From positions 6,033,837 through 6,097,836 of the forward strand of contig NZ_KI912270.1 in NCBI RefSeq assembly GCF_000243415.2: a stretch of 64,000 nt of DNA, written 5' to 3'. Below are positions 1 through 9,297 of the stretch, in pieces (position 1 is the stretch's first letter; each line of letters opens with the position of its first letter). A program made the translations under genes and the position numbers. The DNA is from Mycolicibacterium tusciae JS617 (GTDB taxonomy: Bacteria; Actinomycetota; Actinomycetes; Mycobacteriales; Mycobacteriaceae). The notes under the pieces were generated by a model. That model was not told the DNA's origin, did not search any database, and saw only the letters and a program-made list of their open reading frames with translations.

Positions 1-950
1 ATGGCGTCGGTCGGTGAACGCCACCTGATGCCGAAGTCCGCGAGCGTGGCCGAGTCGTCGGTCGGTGTCGCCGCCGTCAGGAGCAGCGCCGCCTCATAGC
101 TGAGCCCGTCGCCAAGCGTCACGACGCTGGACAACGCATCACCCATGCGGCCCACACCGCGGAACATACTTTGGCTCAACGGAATCCGAGTGAAACGTCG
201 GGCCGTGCCACGCTCGAGTGCATCGATCATGACGTCGAAAGGGACAAGAGTTCCTCCGCATACGTAGCGGCGCGGCCCCCGCCCCGGGGTCAGGATGGCC
301 GCGTGGACGTCGGCGACGTCGCGGACGTCGACCATTTGCATTGCACCGCGCAACCGGGGTGCGACGCCCCACCGCACGAGCGGAGCCCAGCCCCGTTCGG
401 TGACACCCGGTTCGGTGTGGAAGGCCGGACCGACCACGCTCGACGGGTAGGTGACGACGATCGGGGCGCCCCGGCTTTGGAGGCGGCGGGCGACGCGGTC
501 GGCATAACCCTTGGTTTGCGCGTAGGCACTGCGCCCGTCGGCGGTGGGCGAATCGGGCCCGATGACGCCATCTGGAGGCGGGAACAACGCGCTGTAGCTG
601 CTGATGGACACCACCGGGTCAAGCCCTGCTTCGACCGCGCGGGTCAGCACGGACTCCGTGGCGTAGGCGTTGATTTCCCACATCAATGCGCTGCGGCGGT
701 TGTCGGTGCCCACTACGCCGGCGGCGTGCAGCAGCGCGTCACAACCATCGAGCAACGTGGCAATGGTCGCGGCGTCACGGACATCGCCGGCCAACACCTC
801 TATGTCACCGATCTCTTTGAACCGTCTCAGCACTGCGGCATTCTGCGCATCGGGTGCCACCAGCAAGCGGACCTCGTCGCCACGAGCAAGCAGGGTGCGT
901 ACGCAATGCGCGCCGAGATAGCCGGTGCCCCCGGTGACTGCGATCAGCAC
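1..950 (-). CDS. NAD(P)-dependent epimerase/dehydratase (extended SDR), 3' end outside window
   Basis: The frame is open from a GTG at 950 to the window edge, so the C-terminus is missing. The GTG follows a strong AGAGGAGG ribosome site. The protein begins VLIAVTGGTGYLGAHCV, a Rossmann TGxxGxxG nucleotide site. Around residue 140 it has a YAQTK segment matching the SDR YxxxK catalytic pair, preceded by a VSISSYSAL strand. These features mark an extended SDR acting on a sugar-nucleotide, sterol or other alcohol/ketone substrate, which cannot be determined from sequence. It lies 162 bp downstream of fadD17 on the same strand, so it may be read through from the sterol operon or have its own promoter in that gap. 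Confidence 0.85.
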   Translation of the reverse strand, partial: MLIAVTGGTGYLGAHCVRTLLARGDEVRLLVAPDAQNAAVLRRFKEIGDIEVLAGDVRDAATIATLLDGCDALLHAAGVVGTDNRRSALMWEINAYATESVLTRAVEAGLDPVVSISSYSALFPPPDGVIGPDSPTADGRSAYAQTKGYADRVARRLQSRGAPIVVTYPSSVVGPAFHTEPGVTERGWAPLVRWGVAPRLRGAMQMVDVRDVADVHAAILTPGRGPRRYVCGGTLVPFDVMIDALERGTARRFTRIPLSQSMFRGVGRMGDALSSVVTLGDGLSYEAALLLTAATPTDDSATLADFGIRWRSPTDA

Positions 951-1112
951 GGTCCTCCTCTGTTATGCGGTCGCTCCCGTGTGCTACATACGGTGCCAAT
1001 GGTATCGAAACTTGGCCCTAGCGACGCCGCCGGGGGTCGGCATCCACGCCGATGCGCCTGGTCCATGGCCACGATTTCGACGGCATGTATTGTGGTGCGA
1101 CTCATCGGGCCG

Positions 1113-2633
1113 TCAGCGCTCTATTTCAAATATCGGATCGGCGCAGTCGGTCCGTTCGGCCTGTAGCTGGCGTTTGATCACCTTGAACGTCTCGGTGCGC
1201 GGCAGGTCGGTTGCAACTCGCACGAACGACGGCCACTGCTTGGGGCCGAGGTCGGTCTGTTCGGCGAGGAATGCGCGGAACTGCTCCGGGTCGAACGACG
1301 CGCCGTCGGTCAGCATCACCGCCGCCACCACCCGATCGCCGACGTCGGGCGCCGGTATCCCGTACACCGCCACCTCGACGACGTCGGGATGGCGCAACAC
1401 GACCCGCTCGATCGGCGCCGAGCCGAGGTTCTCACCGTCGACCCGCATCCAGTCGCCGAGCCTGCCGGCGAAGTATGCGTAGCCGTTCTCGTCGCGGTAG
1501 GCCAGATCACCGCTGTGGTACGCGCCGCCGCGCATGCGCTCGGCATCGGCACCGGGATCGTTGTAGTAACCCTCGAAACGCCCTGCGTCCGAGGTGTTTA
1601 CCAACTCGCCGGTGACGCCGGGTGGACAGGGCTCGCCGGTGTCGACATCGAGGATCTCGGTGCCTTCGGGGAGCGGCCCGAGCGCACCCGGCGGAGTGTC
1701 GGGTGTGCGGCCGATCGCGATTCCGCCCTCGGTCGAACCGAAGCCGTCCATCACCAGTGTGTCGAACCGGCGGGCGAACCTCTCGACGTCGGCTGGTGCG
1801 CCCTCGTTGCCGTAGACCGCGCGCAGCGGATTGTCGGCATCGTCGGGTCGTTCGGGAGTGGCGAGCACATACGACAAAGGCTTGCCCACGTAGTTGGCGT
1901 ACGTGGCGCCGAACCGGCGGACGTCCGGGAGGAACTGCGACGCGGAGAACTTGCGCCGCAATGCAAGTGAGCTCCGCGAGGCAAAGGCCACCGACCAGCC
2001 CACCAGCACCGCGTTGGAGTGGAACAGCGGCATCGACACGTAACAGATGTCGCTGGGCCCCAGCTCGAACCGCTGCGTCATCATGTTGCCCGCAACGGCG
2101 ACCTTGCCGTGGCTGCACTTGACGGCCTTCGGGTCGCCGCTGGTGCCCGACGTGTAGATCAACATGAACAGGTCGTCCGGGTCGGCGTCGTACGCGACGA
2201 CCGGCTCGTCGGCGTGGGCGGCTATCTCGGCCGCCCATTCGGGGGAGTCGACGTCGATGTGCTCGATGTCGCCGACCACGGCTGTCGACGCCGAATCCGC
2301 AAGCACCACCTGGCAATCCGCGTGCGTGACGTCACGTTGCAACGCGGCGCCACGGCGGACCGGATTCAGCCCCACCGGCACGATGCCGGTCAACCCCGCG
2401 GCCACCAGAACCGAGGAGAAGAACGGGGTGTTCTGCAGCAGTACACCGACATGCGGCGGCCGAGCGGGATCCATGCGGGCCCGCAGCGCCGCTGCCACCG
2501 CCGCACCGTTGGCGACGTGCTCACGCCAGGAGGTGAACGTGTCCTCGAAGTAGACCCCGCGGTCGTCGACGTCGACGAGCGGTGTGATGAGCGAGGTTAC
2601 GGTTGGCAGCTCGCCTCCGGTCGCGGGGTTCAA
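1113..2633 (-). CDS. fadD17: Steroid-CoA ligase FadD17 (acyl-CoA synthetase)
   Basis: An AMP-dependent acyl-CoA ligase of about 506 residues. The P-loop-like motif LIYTSGTSGDPKAV, the GFGSTEGG motif and the C-terminal GRLGDWMRVDGEN hinge are all present. The position after fadE26-fadE27 is that of fadD17 (Rv3506). The family activates steroid side-chain carboxylates, reportedly the C24 type, with ATP and CoA. The coding start is ambiguous. TTG at 2633 follows GGAGGGG, while CTG at 2609 follows a second GGAGG. Homologues as I recall them begin close to the second, with a sequence like TVTSLITPL. An upstream extension to 2894 would overlap fadE27 and is not convincing. Confidence 0.9.
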   Translation of the reverse strand: MNPATGGELPTVTSLITPLVDVDDRGVYFEDTFTSWREHVANGAAVAAALRARMDPARPPHVGVLLQNTPFFSSVLVAAGLTGIVPVGLNPVRRGAALQRDVTHADCQVVLADSASTAVVGDIEHIDVDSPEWAAEIAAHADEPVVAYDADPDDLFMLIYTSGTSGDPKAVKCSHGKVAVAGNMMTQRFELGPSDICYVSMPLFHSNAVLVGWSVAFASRSSLALRRKFSASQFLPDVRRFGATYANYVGKPLSYVLATPERPDDADNPLRAVYGNEGAPADVERFARRFDTLVMDGFGSTEGGIAIGRTPDTPPGALGPLPEGTEILDVDTGEPCPPGVTGELVNTSDAGRFEGYYNDPGADAERMRGGAYHSGDLAYRDENGYAYFAGRLGDWMRVDGENLGSAPIERVVLRHPDVVEVAVYGIPAPDVGDRVVAAVMLTDGASFDPEQFRAFLAEQTDLGPKQWPSFVRVATDLPRTETFKVIKRQLQAERTDCADPIFEIER

Positions 2634-2657
2634 TTGCCCCTCCGGTCGCGGGTTCAA
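2614..2657. repeat. Imperfect tandem direct repeat that duplicates a ribosome binding site
   Basis: CCTCCGGTCGCGGGGTTCAA at 2614-2633 recurs at 2639-2657 with one G fewer. Read on the minus strand, each copy ends in CGACCGGAGG. The duplication places two Shine-Dalgarno sequences before two alternative fadD17 starts (TTG 2633 and CTG 2609), and it contains the fadE27 stop codon. Confidence 0.7.
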
Positions 2658-3751
2658 GCCGGAGTATCGGCCAGCTCGCGACCAATGCGCAGCAGCTGCC
2701 CGGTGGCGCCACCGACCGCGAACTCGGTCTGCTTGGCCGCCAGGAAGTACCTGTGCACCGGGTGGTCGGTGTCGATCCCCACGCCGCCGTGAACGTGGAC
2801 GGTGGTGTGGGCGACGCGATGCCCCGCCTCGGCCGCCCAGAACGCCGCCGTGTTGACCTCGATGTCGGCGGGCAAGTCCTCGGACAGTCGCCACGCTGCC
2901 TGCGTCACGGTCAGTCGCAGCGCCTTGACATCGATGTAGCCGTCGGCCAGCCGCGATGAGACTGCCTGGAAGCTGCCGATCGGCCGCTCGAACTGCTCAC
3001 GCTCGCGCGCGTATTCGGACGTGAGCTCGAGTGCCCGCTCCACCACGCCGAGCTGAAAAGCGCTGCGGCCCAGCGTGCCTCGCGTGGTCAGCCAACCGAC
3101 GACCTCGGCGTCACCCACGACCCGGTCGGCACCCAACTCGACACCCTGCAATTCGAGGTGCCCGACGCTGCCATGGCCGGTGGTGCTCAGCGATTCGACC
3201 GTCACCCCGGAGTCGGAGGCGGCGACCACGAAGACCTTGGTGCCCGAACCGGTTTCGGCGGGGACGAGGAACGCGTCGGCGACCGGGGCGTAGCCGACCT
3301 GGGTGCGGCTGCCGGTCAGCCGGAACCCGTCACCGTTCGTACTGGCCTGCACCGGGCCCTCGCCCATCTCGCCGTCGAGCGCGACGGCCAGGATCTTCTC
3401 GCCGTTGACCGCGGGCACCGCCCACTGGAGTTGCAACGCATCCGATCCGAACTTCGCCAGGGCACCCGCGGCGAGCACCGCCGATTCCAGGTAGGGCACC
3501 GCCGCCATCTGCCTGCCGAGCGCGACGAGCACCGCGACCTGCTCCAGCGCTCCGAACCCACCGCCGCCAAGGGACTCCGGCGCAGCCGTGGACAGGATGT
3601 CGGCTTCGATCAGCTTTTTCCACAGCGTCTTGTCGAAGCGCTCGTCGAGGCCGTCGAGTTCACGCTGGCGTTCGGGCGTGCTGACCGACTCGGTGATGGT
3701 GCGTGCCAGTCCGCCGAGATCCTCGGACGCTTCAGTCGTCTTGAAATCCAT
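2654..3751 (-). CDS. fadE27: Acyl-CoA dehydrogenase FadE27 (ChsE5-type subunit)
   Basis: A 365-residue acyl-CoA dehydrogenase. N-terminal helices (LDERFDKTLWKKLIEADILS) lead into a middle beta domain and a C-terminal HVHGGVGIDTDHPVHRYF segment typical of the FAD-binding helical domain. In M. tuberculosis FadE26 and FadE27 form an alpha2-beta2 enzyme (ChsE4-ChsE5) that dehydrogenates 3-oxo-cholest-4-en-26-oyl-CoA in the first cycle of cholesterol side-chain beta-oxidation. The start at 3751 (MDFKTTEAS) is 12 nt after the fadE26 stop. The longer frame to 3859 would overlap fadE26. The pair is controlled from the KstR box at 5027. Confidence 0.92.
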   Translation of the reverse strand: MDFKTTEASEDLGGLARTITESVSTPERQRELDGLDERFDKTLWKKLIEADILSTAAPESLGGGGFGALEQVAVLVALGRQMAAVPYLESAVLAAGALAKFGSDALQLQWAVPAVNGEKILAVALDGEMGEGPVQASTNGDGFRLTGSRTQVGYAPVADAFLVPAETGSGTKVFVVAASDSGVTVESLSTTGHGSVGHLELQGVELGADRVVGDAEVVGWLTTRGTLGRSAFQLGVVERALELTSEYAREREQFERPIGSFQAVSSRLADGYIDVKALRLTVTQAAWRLSEDLPADIEVNTAAFWAAEAGHRVAHTTVHVHGGVGIDTDHPVHRYFLAAKQTEFAVGGATGQLLRIGRELADTPA

Positions 3752-3765
3752 TGTCTTCTCAGTCC

Positions 3766-4947
<1,182 letters not shown>

Positions 4948-5026
4948 CGCCTTGTCCTAACTTCTCTATGAGGCGCCCAAGTGCACCCAGGCTCGAACCG
5001 AAGTCCAGCCCGACTTCACTCCCGGT

Positions 5027-5040
5027 TGTAACACGTTCTA
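5027..5040. promoter_or_regulatory. KstR operator between fadE26 and fdxD
   Basis: TGTAACACGTTCTA matches the published KstR consensus TNNAACNNGTTNNA at every fixed position. It sits between the divergent fadE26 and fdxD start codons, where KstR would repress both arms until sterol CoA thioesters relieve it. Confidence 0.85.
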
Positions 5041-5105
5041 GTCTTGGGGTCCAGGCCGGTGCCACACTGGCTGCGCAAAGTAGCCCTGAGCGCGAGGAGT
5101 GCGTG

Positions 5106-5297
5106 ATGCGAGTGGAAGTGGACCGTGACCGTTGTGAGGGCAACGCCGTGTGCGTCGGAATTGCCCCCGACCTGTTCGATCTCGACGACGAGGATTACGC
5201 CGTCGTCAAGGCCGACCCCGTGCCGGACGATCAGGAGGACCTGGCGGAGCAGTCGATAGCCGAATGCCCGCGAGCAGCCCTGATCCGCAGAGACTAG
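5106..5297 (+). CDS. fdxD: [3Fe-4S]-type ferredoxin FdxD
   Basis: A 63-residue acidic ferredoxin. Only three cluster cysteines are seen, in DRCEGNAVC and AECPRAA, as in actinobacterial 3Fe-4S ferredoxins that feed cytochromes P450. GAGGAG lies 6 nt before the ATG at 5106; an overlapping GTG at 5103 is possible. It is the first gene of the plus-strand arm, 12 nt before hsd4A, and is the orthologue by position of Rv3503c. The electron partner is not identified in this window; sterol-oxidising P450s or the FadE enzymes are possibilities. Confidence 0.92.
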   Translation: MRVEVDRDRCEGNAVCVGIAPDLFDLDDEDYAVVKADPVPDDQEDLAEQSIAECPRAALIRRD

Positions 5298-5309
5298 AGG
5301 TATTCATAA

Positions 5310-6218
5310 ATGACTGCAGATGCGACTGATCTTTCCGGCCTGGTCGCGGTGGTGACCGGCGCCGCCGCGGGCTTGGGCCGCGCTGAGGCCATCGGTCTGG
5401 CGCGCGCGGGAGCCACCGTGGTGGTCAACGACATCGCCAGCGCGTTGGACCGCTCCGACGTGATCGACGAGATCGCTGCCGCGGGGTCCAAGGCGGTCGC
5501 GGTCGCCGGCGACATCAGCGCGCGGTCGACGGCCGACGAGCTGGTGTCCACCGCGGACGGACTGGGTGGCCTGAGCATCGTCGTCAACAATGCGGGCATC
5601 ACGCGCGACCGCATGTTGTTCAACATGACCGACGAGGACTGGGACGCGGTCATCGCGGTCCATCTACGGGGCCACTTCCTGTTGACGCGTAACGCCGCCA
5701 CGTATTGGCGTAGTAAGGCCAAGGAAAACGACGGGCAGGTGTACGGCCGCGTCATCAATACGTCCTCGGAGGCGGGTCTGGTTGGGCCCGTCGGTCAGGC
5801 GAACTACGGTGCGGCCAAGGCCGGCATCACCGCGCTGACGCTGACGATGGCGCGTGCCCTCGAGCGGTACGGCGTCCGTGCCAATGCGATCGCACCGCGC
5901 GCCCGCACCGCGATGACCGCCGACGTGTTCGGCGAGGCGCCGGAACTGGCCGAGGGGCAGATCGACTCGCTGTCGCCCGAACACGTCGTCACATTGGTGC
6001 GGTTCCTGGCCTCGCCCGCTGCGCAAACCGTCAACGGACAGCTCTTCATCGTTTACGGTCCTACTGTGACGCTCGTGGCGGCGCCAACCGTAGAGGCTCA
6101 GTTCAGCGCAATGGACGACGCCTGGAAACCTGCGGACCTGTCAATAACGTTGCAGAACTACTTTGCTGAACGTGGCTCCGATGCGAATTTCGCAGCGACT
6201 GACATTATGAATTCATAA
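5310..6218 (+). CDS. hsd4A: 17beta-hydroxysteroid / beta-hydroxyacyl-CoA dehydrogenase Hsd4A
   Basis: A 302-residue short-chain dehydrogenase. It has the NAD site VVTGAAAGLGRAEAIG, the NNAG motif in IVVNNAGITRD, the catalytic Ser in NTSSEAG and the YGAAK Tyr-Lys pair. Its length and C-terminal extension match Hsd4A (Rv3502c), a dual enzyme that oxidises 17beta-hydroxysteroids and 3-hydroxyacyl-CoA intermediates of sterol side chains. It follows fdxD closely and ends before a 271-bp regulatory gap that leads into yrbE4A. A read-through mce4 transcript is possible, but the gap has its own operators. Confidence 0.9.
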   Translation: MTADATDLSGLVAVVTGAAAGLGRAEAIGLARAGATVVVNDIASALDRSDVIDEIAAAGSKAVAVAGDISARSTADELVSTADGLGGLSIVVNNAGITRDRMLFNMTDEDWDAVIAVHLRGHFLLTRNAATYWRSKAKENDGQVYGRVINTSSEAGLVGPVGQANYGAAKAGITALTLTMARALERYGVRANAIAPRARTAMTADVFGEAPELAEGQIDSLSPEHVVTLVRFLASPAAQTVNGQLFIVYGPTVTLVAAPTVEAQFSAMDDAWKPADLSITLQNYFAERGSDANFAATDIMNS

Positions 6219-6254
6219 GGCGCGGTTTTCTCGAGCCGCCTGCGCCCAGGGAGC

Positions 6255-6268
6255 TAGAACACGTTCTA
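6255..6268. promoter_or_regulatory. KstR operator 1 upstream of yrbE4A
   Basis: TAGAACACGTTCTA is a perfect KstR consensus and an almost perfect palindrome (CTAGAACACGTTCTAG). It lies in the 271-bp hsd4A-yrbE4A gap, where regulation of the mce4 operon is expected. Confidence 0.85.
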
Positions 6269-6343
6269 GCATGGTCTGCGTCACACTGCCTCTGAACAGC
6301 GCAGATATAACAATTTGGACCTTTTTTCCGGTTCTTTGACACT

Positions 6344-6357
6344 GTGAACGTGTTCTA
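6344..6357. promoter_or_regulatory. KstR operator 2 upstream of yrbE4A (one mismatch)
   Basis: GTGAACGTGTTCTA keeps the central AACNNGTTNNA and misses only the first T. It sits 89 bp from the first site and about 130 bp before yrbE4A. It may be a second repressor site or overlap the mce4 promoter. The rest of the 6219-6489 gap shows no ORF. Confidence 0.6.
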
Positions 6358-6489
6358 GTTAGTATGATCCGGCTCACTAAGAGCAGCGCTTAAACCAGGG
6401 GTTCACGGCCCGCCGCCGCGACGAGATTCGAAATATTCGCCAACGCGAGCGTGCGCCTACCGCCCCGCTTCTAGAAATGGAGCCCGAGG

Positions 6490-7251
6490 TTGATCGGACA
6501 ACTCGCGGCACCGACTCGGGCCGTGGGTGGCTTTTTCGAAATGTCCCTCGACACTTTCGTCAAGATCTTCCGGCGCCCATTTCAGCTTCGTGAGTACCTC
6601 GATCAGACCTGGATGATCGCGCGGGTTGCGCTCATCCCGACGCTGCTGATCTCGATTCCGTTCACGGTGCTGGTCGCGTTCACCCTGAACATTCTGCTGC
6701 GCGAGATCGGCGCCGCGGATTTGTCCGGCTCCGGTACCGCGTTCGGCACGGTGACGCAGCTGGGGCCGATCTCGACGGTGCTCGTCATCGCCGGCGCCGG
6801 CGCGACGGCGATCTGCGCCGACCTCGGTGCCCGCACCATCCGTGAAGAGATCGACGCGATGCGGGTGCTCGGCATCGATCCCATTCAACGGCTCGTGGTG
6901 CCGCGCGTGCTGGCATCGACCACTGTCGCGCTGCTTCTCAACGGCCTGGTGATCGCAATTGGTCTGACCGGTGGATATGTGTTTTCCGTGCTGCTGCAGG
7001 GGGTGAACCCCGGCGCGTTCATCAACGGTCTGACGATTCTGACCGGCCTGGGCGAATTGGTGATCTCAGAAGTCAAGGCCCTGTTGTTCGGTGTGATGGC
7101 GGGCCTTGTCGGCTGCTACCGCGGCCTCACTGTCAAAGGTGGACCCAAGGGAGTCGGGGAGGCCGTCAACGAGACCGTCATCTATGCCTTCATCTGCCTG
7201 TTCGTCATCAATGTCCTGATGACGGCAATCGGCGTTCGGGTGGTCGGCTGA
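6490..7251 (+). CDS. yrbE4A: Mce4 transporter permease YrbE4A
   Basis: A 253-residue MlaE/YrbE-family integral membrane permease. It has several hydrophobic segments and the conserved cytoplasmic signature REEIDAMRVLGIDP, thought to contact the ATPase. With YrbE4B it forms the membrane pore of the Mce4 cholesterol importer. TTG at 6490 is chosen because the N-terminus MIGQLAAPTRAVGGFFEM matches known YrbE4A starts as I recall them. An internal ATG at 6541 would trim 17 residues. The stop overlaps the yrbE4B start (TGATG). Confidence 0.93.
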   Translation: MIGQLAAPTRAVGGFFEMSLDTFVKIFRRPFQLREYLDQTWMIARVALIPTLLISIPFTVLVAFTLNILLREIGAADLSGSGTAFGTVTQLGPISTVLVIAGAGATAICADLGARTIREEIDAMRVLGIDPIQRLVVPRVLASTTVALLLNGLVIAIGLTGGYVFSVLLQGVNPGAFINGLTILTGLGELVISEVKALLFGVMAGLVGCYRGLTVKGGPKGVGEAVNETVIYAFICLFVINVLMTAIGVRVVG

Positions 7252-8093
7252 TGAGCTACGACGTGACGCTGAGGATGCGGCGGGCGTTCGGCCGGCTGCC
7301 CCGCGCTGTGGACACCTTTGGCGATCAGGCGTTGTTCTACGCCGAGTCGATTCGGTACATGCCAAACGCAGTGCGGCGCTACGGCAAAGAGACGATCCGC
7401 AACATCGCCGAGATGACGATGGGCACCGGCGCGCTGGTGATGATCGGCGGCACGGTGGGCGTCGCGGCCTTCCTCACGTTGGCCTCCGGCGGTGTCATCG
7501 CGGTGCAGGGCTACGAGTCCCTTGGCAACATCGGCATCGAGGCGTTGACCGGCTTCCTGTCCGCCTACCTCAATGTGCGCATCGTCGCTCCGATCATCGC
7601 GGGCATTGCGCTCGCTGCCACCATCGGCGCAGGCACCACCGCCCAACTGGGCGCGATGCGCATCGCCGAGGAGATCGACGCCGTCGAAGCGATGGCCGTG
7701 CACTCGATGTCCTACCTGGTCTCCACCCGACTGGTGGCCGGGATGATCGCGATCATCCCGCTCTACTCGTTATCGGTCCTGGCCGCGTTCTTCTCAGCGC
7801 GCACGATCACCGTTTACGTCAACGGACAGTCCGGTGGTCTGTACGACCACTACTTCAACACGTTCCTGATACCGACAGACCTGTTGTGGTCGTTCGCTCA
7901 GGCCATCGTGATGGCGATCGCGGTGATGCTGGTCCATACCTACTACGGCTTCAACGCTTCCGGCGGACCCGTCGGTGTCGGCATCGCTGTGGGTAAGGCG
8001 GTTCGGACGTCGCTGATCGTGGTTGTCATCATCACGTTGTTCATCTCGCTGGCCGTGTATGGGGCCACCGGAAACTTCAACCTGTCGGGTTAG
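7251..8093 (+). CDS. yrbE4B: Mce4 transporter permease YrbE4B
   Basis: A 280-residue MlaE-family permease with five or so hydrophobic helices. The signature IAEEIDAVEAMAVH matches the one in YrbE4A. It pairs with YrbE4A as the translocation unit of the Mce4 ABC-type lipid importer; the MceG ATPase is encoded elsewhere in mycobacteria. The ATG overlaps the yrbE4A stop by one base, indicating translational coupling. The C-terminus is followed by a GAGGAG site for mce4A. Confidence 0.94.
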   Translation: MSYDVTLRMRRAFGRLPRAVDTFGDQALFYAESIRYMPNAVRRYGKETIRNIAEMTMGTGALVMIGGTVGVAAFLTLASGGVIAVQGYESLGNIGIEALTGFLSAYLNVRIVAPIIAGIALAATIGAGTTAQLGAMRIAEEIDAVEAMAVHSMSYLVSTRLVAGMIAIIPLYSLSVLAAFFSARTITVYVNGQSGGLYDHYFNTFLIPTDLLWSFAQAIVMAIAVMLVHTYYGFNASGGPVGVGIAVGKAVRTSLIVVVIITLFISLAVYGATGNFNLSG

Positions 8094-8106
8094 AGGAGTA
8101 GAGATC

Positions 8107-9297
8107 ATGTCGAGGACCGTCGCGATCAGGATCGCCGCCGCAGTGCTGGCCGCGATCATCGTGGCGTTCTCGGTGTTCACCTATCTCGCGTACTCCGCCT
8201 CGTTCACCCCGACCGAGACCGTGGTGGTCACCTCTCCACGGGCCGGTTTGGTGATGGACCCCGAGGCCAAGGTCAAGTACCGCGGCATCCAGATCGGCAA
8301 AGTCGAGAACATCTCGTATACGGGTGATCAAGCAAAGTTGACGCTGGCGATCAACAAGGGCGAACTGCGCTACGTCCCGTCGAACGCGCCAGTGCGTATC
8401 GCCAGCACCACGGTATTCGGCGCGAAGTCGGTGGAATTCCTTGCGCCGGAACAGCCGTCCGATACGTCGTTGCGCGCCGGCGCCGTCGTGGCCGCTGAGT
8501 CGGTGCAGTTGGAAGCCAACACCTTGTTCCAGACCTTGATCGAGGTACTGGACAAGATCAATCCCATTCACCTTAACGCGACCATGTCGGCGATCGCCGA
8601 GGGCCTGCGCGGTCACGGTGACGACTTCGGCGTCACCACCGCGGGTTTGAATCAGTATCTCGTGGAACTGAATCCGAAGTTGCCGCAAGTTGAGTCGCTT
8701 CTCTCCCAGACAGCGGCGGTAGCCAACATCTACGGCGATGCCGGCCCCGACCTGGTGACTGTCATCAATAATGTGCCAGCCATCAGCCGGACCATCGTCG
8801 ACGAGCAGGAGAACCTGAACGCGACGTTGCTCGCGACAATCGGCCTTGCGAACGAGGGCGCCGACACTCTGGAGCCGGGGGCAGACGATTACATCGCTGC
8901 GATCCAGCGGATGCGGGCACCGCTGAAGGTGCTTGGCGACTATTCGCCCGTACTCGGCTGCATCGTGCAAGGTGTCGCGAAGGGCCGCCAGCGGGGTGCT
9001 GACATCCTCGGTGGCTATAAGCCCGGCGCGATGGTCAGTTCGAGCTTCGTGTTGGGCGTCCCGTCATACACGTATCCGGAGAGCCTGCCGATCGTGAACG
9101 CGACCGGTGGGCCCAACTGCCGCGGCTTGCCGAACCTCCCCAGCTTGCAATTCGGCGGCTCGTACTTCCGGTCACCATTCCTGGTCACCGACAACGCCCT
9201 CATCCCCTACGAGCCGTTCACCGAAGTGCAGGTCGACGCCCCGTCGACGTTCCAGTTCCTCTTCAACGGCGCATTCGCAGAACGGGACGATTTCTGA
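8107..9297 (+). CDS. mce4A: Mce4A, MlaD-domain substrate-binding protein
   Basis: A 396-residue Mce family protein. An N-terminal membrane segment (residues 6-28) is followed by the MlaD domain (about 37-115, with SPRAGLVMDPEAKVKYRGIQIG) and a long helical region. Six Mce proteins are thought to assemble into a periplasmic lipid shuttle, Mce4 for cholesterol. The ATG at 8107 follows GAGGAG; the longer frame from 8023 overlaps yrbE4B and is not used. The overlap with mce4B is TGATGA. Confidence 0.94.
   Translation: MSRTVAIRIAAAVLAAIIVAFSVFTYLAYSASFTPTETVVVTSPRAGLVMDPEAKVKYRGIQIGKVENISYTGDQAKLTLAINKGELRYVPSNAPVRIASTTVFGAKSVEFLAPEQPSDTSLRAGAVVAAESVQLEANTLFQTLIEVLDKINPIHLNATMSAIAEGLRGHGDDFGVTTAGLNQYLVELNPKLPQVESLLSQTAAVANIYGDAGPDLVTVINNVPAISRTIVDEQENLNATLLATIGLANEGADTLEPGADDYIAAIQRMRAPLKVLGDYSPVLGCIVQGVAKGRQRGADILGGYKPGAMVSSSFVLGVPSYTYPESLPIVNATGGPNCRGLPNLPSLQFGGSYFRSPFLVTDNALIPYEPFTEVQVDAPSTFQFLFNGAFAERDDF

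Noticed and set aside
171..1166. 331-residue plus-strand ORF
   Set aside because: It is antisense to the SDR gene, which has the strong ribosome site and the Rossmann and YxxxK motifs; the plus-strand product shows no domain.
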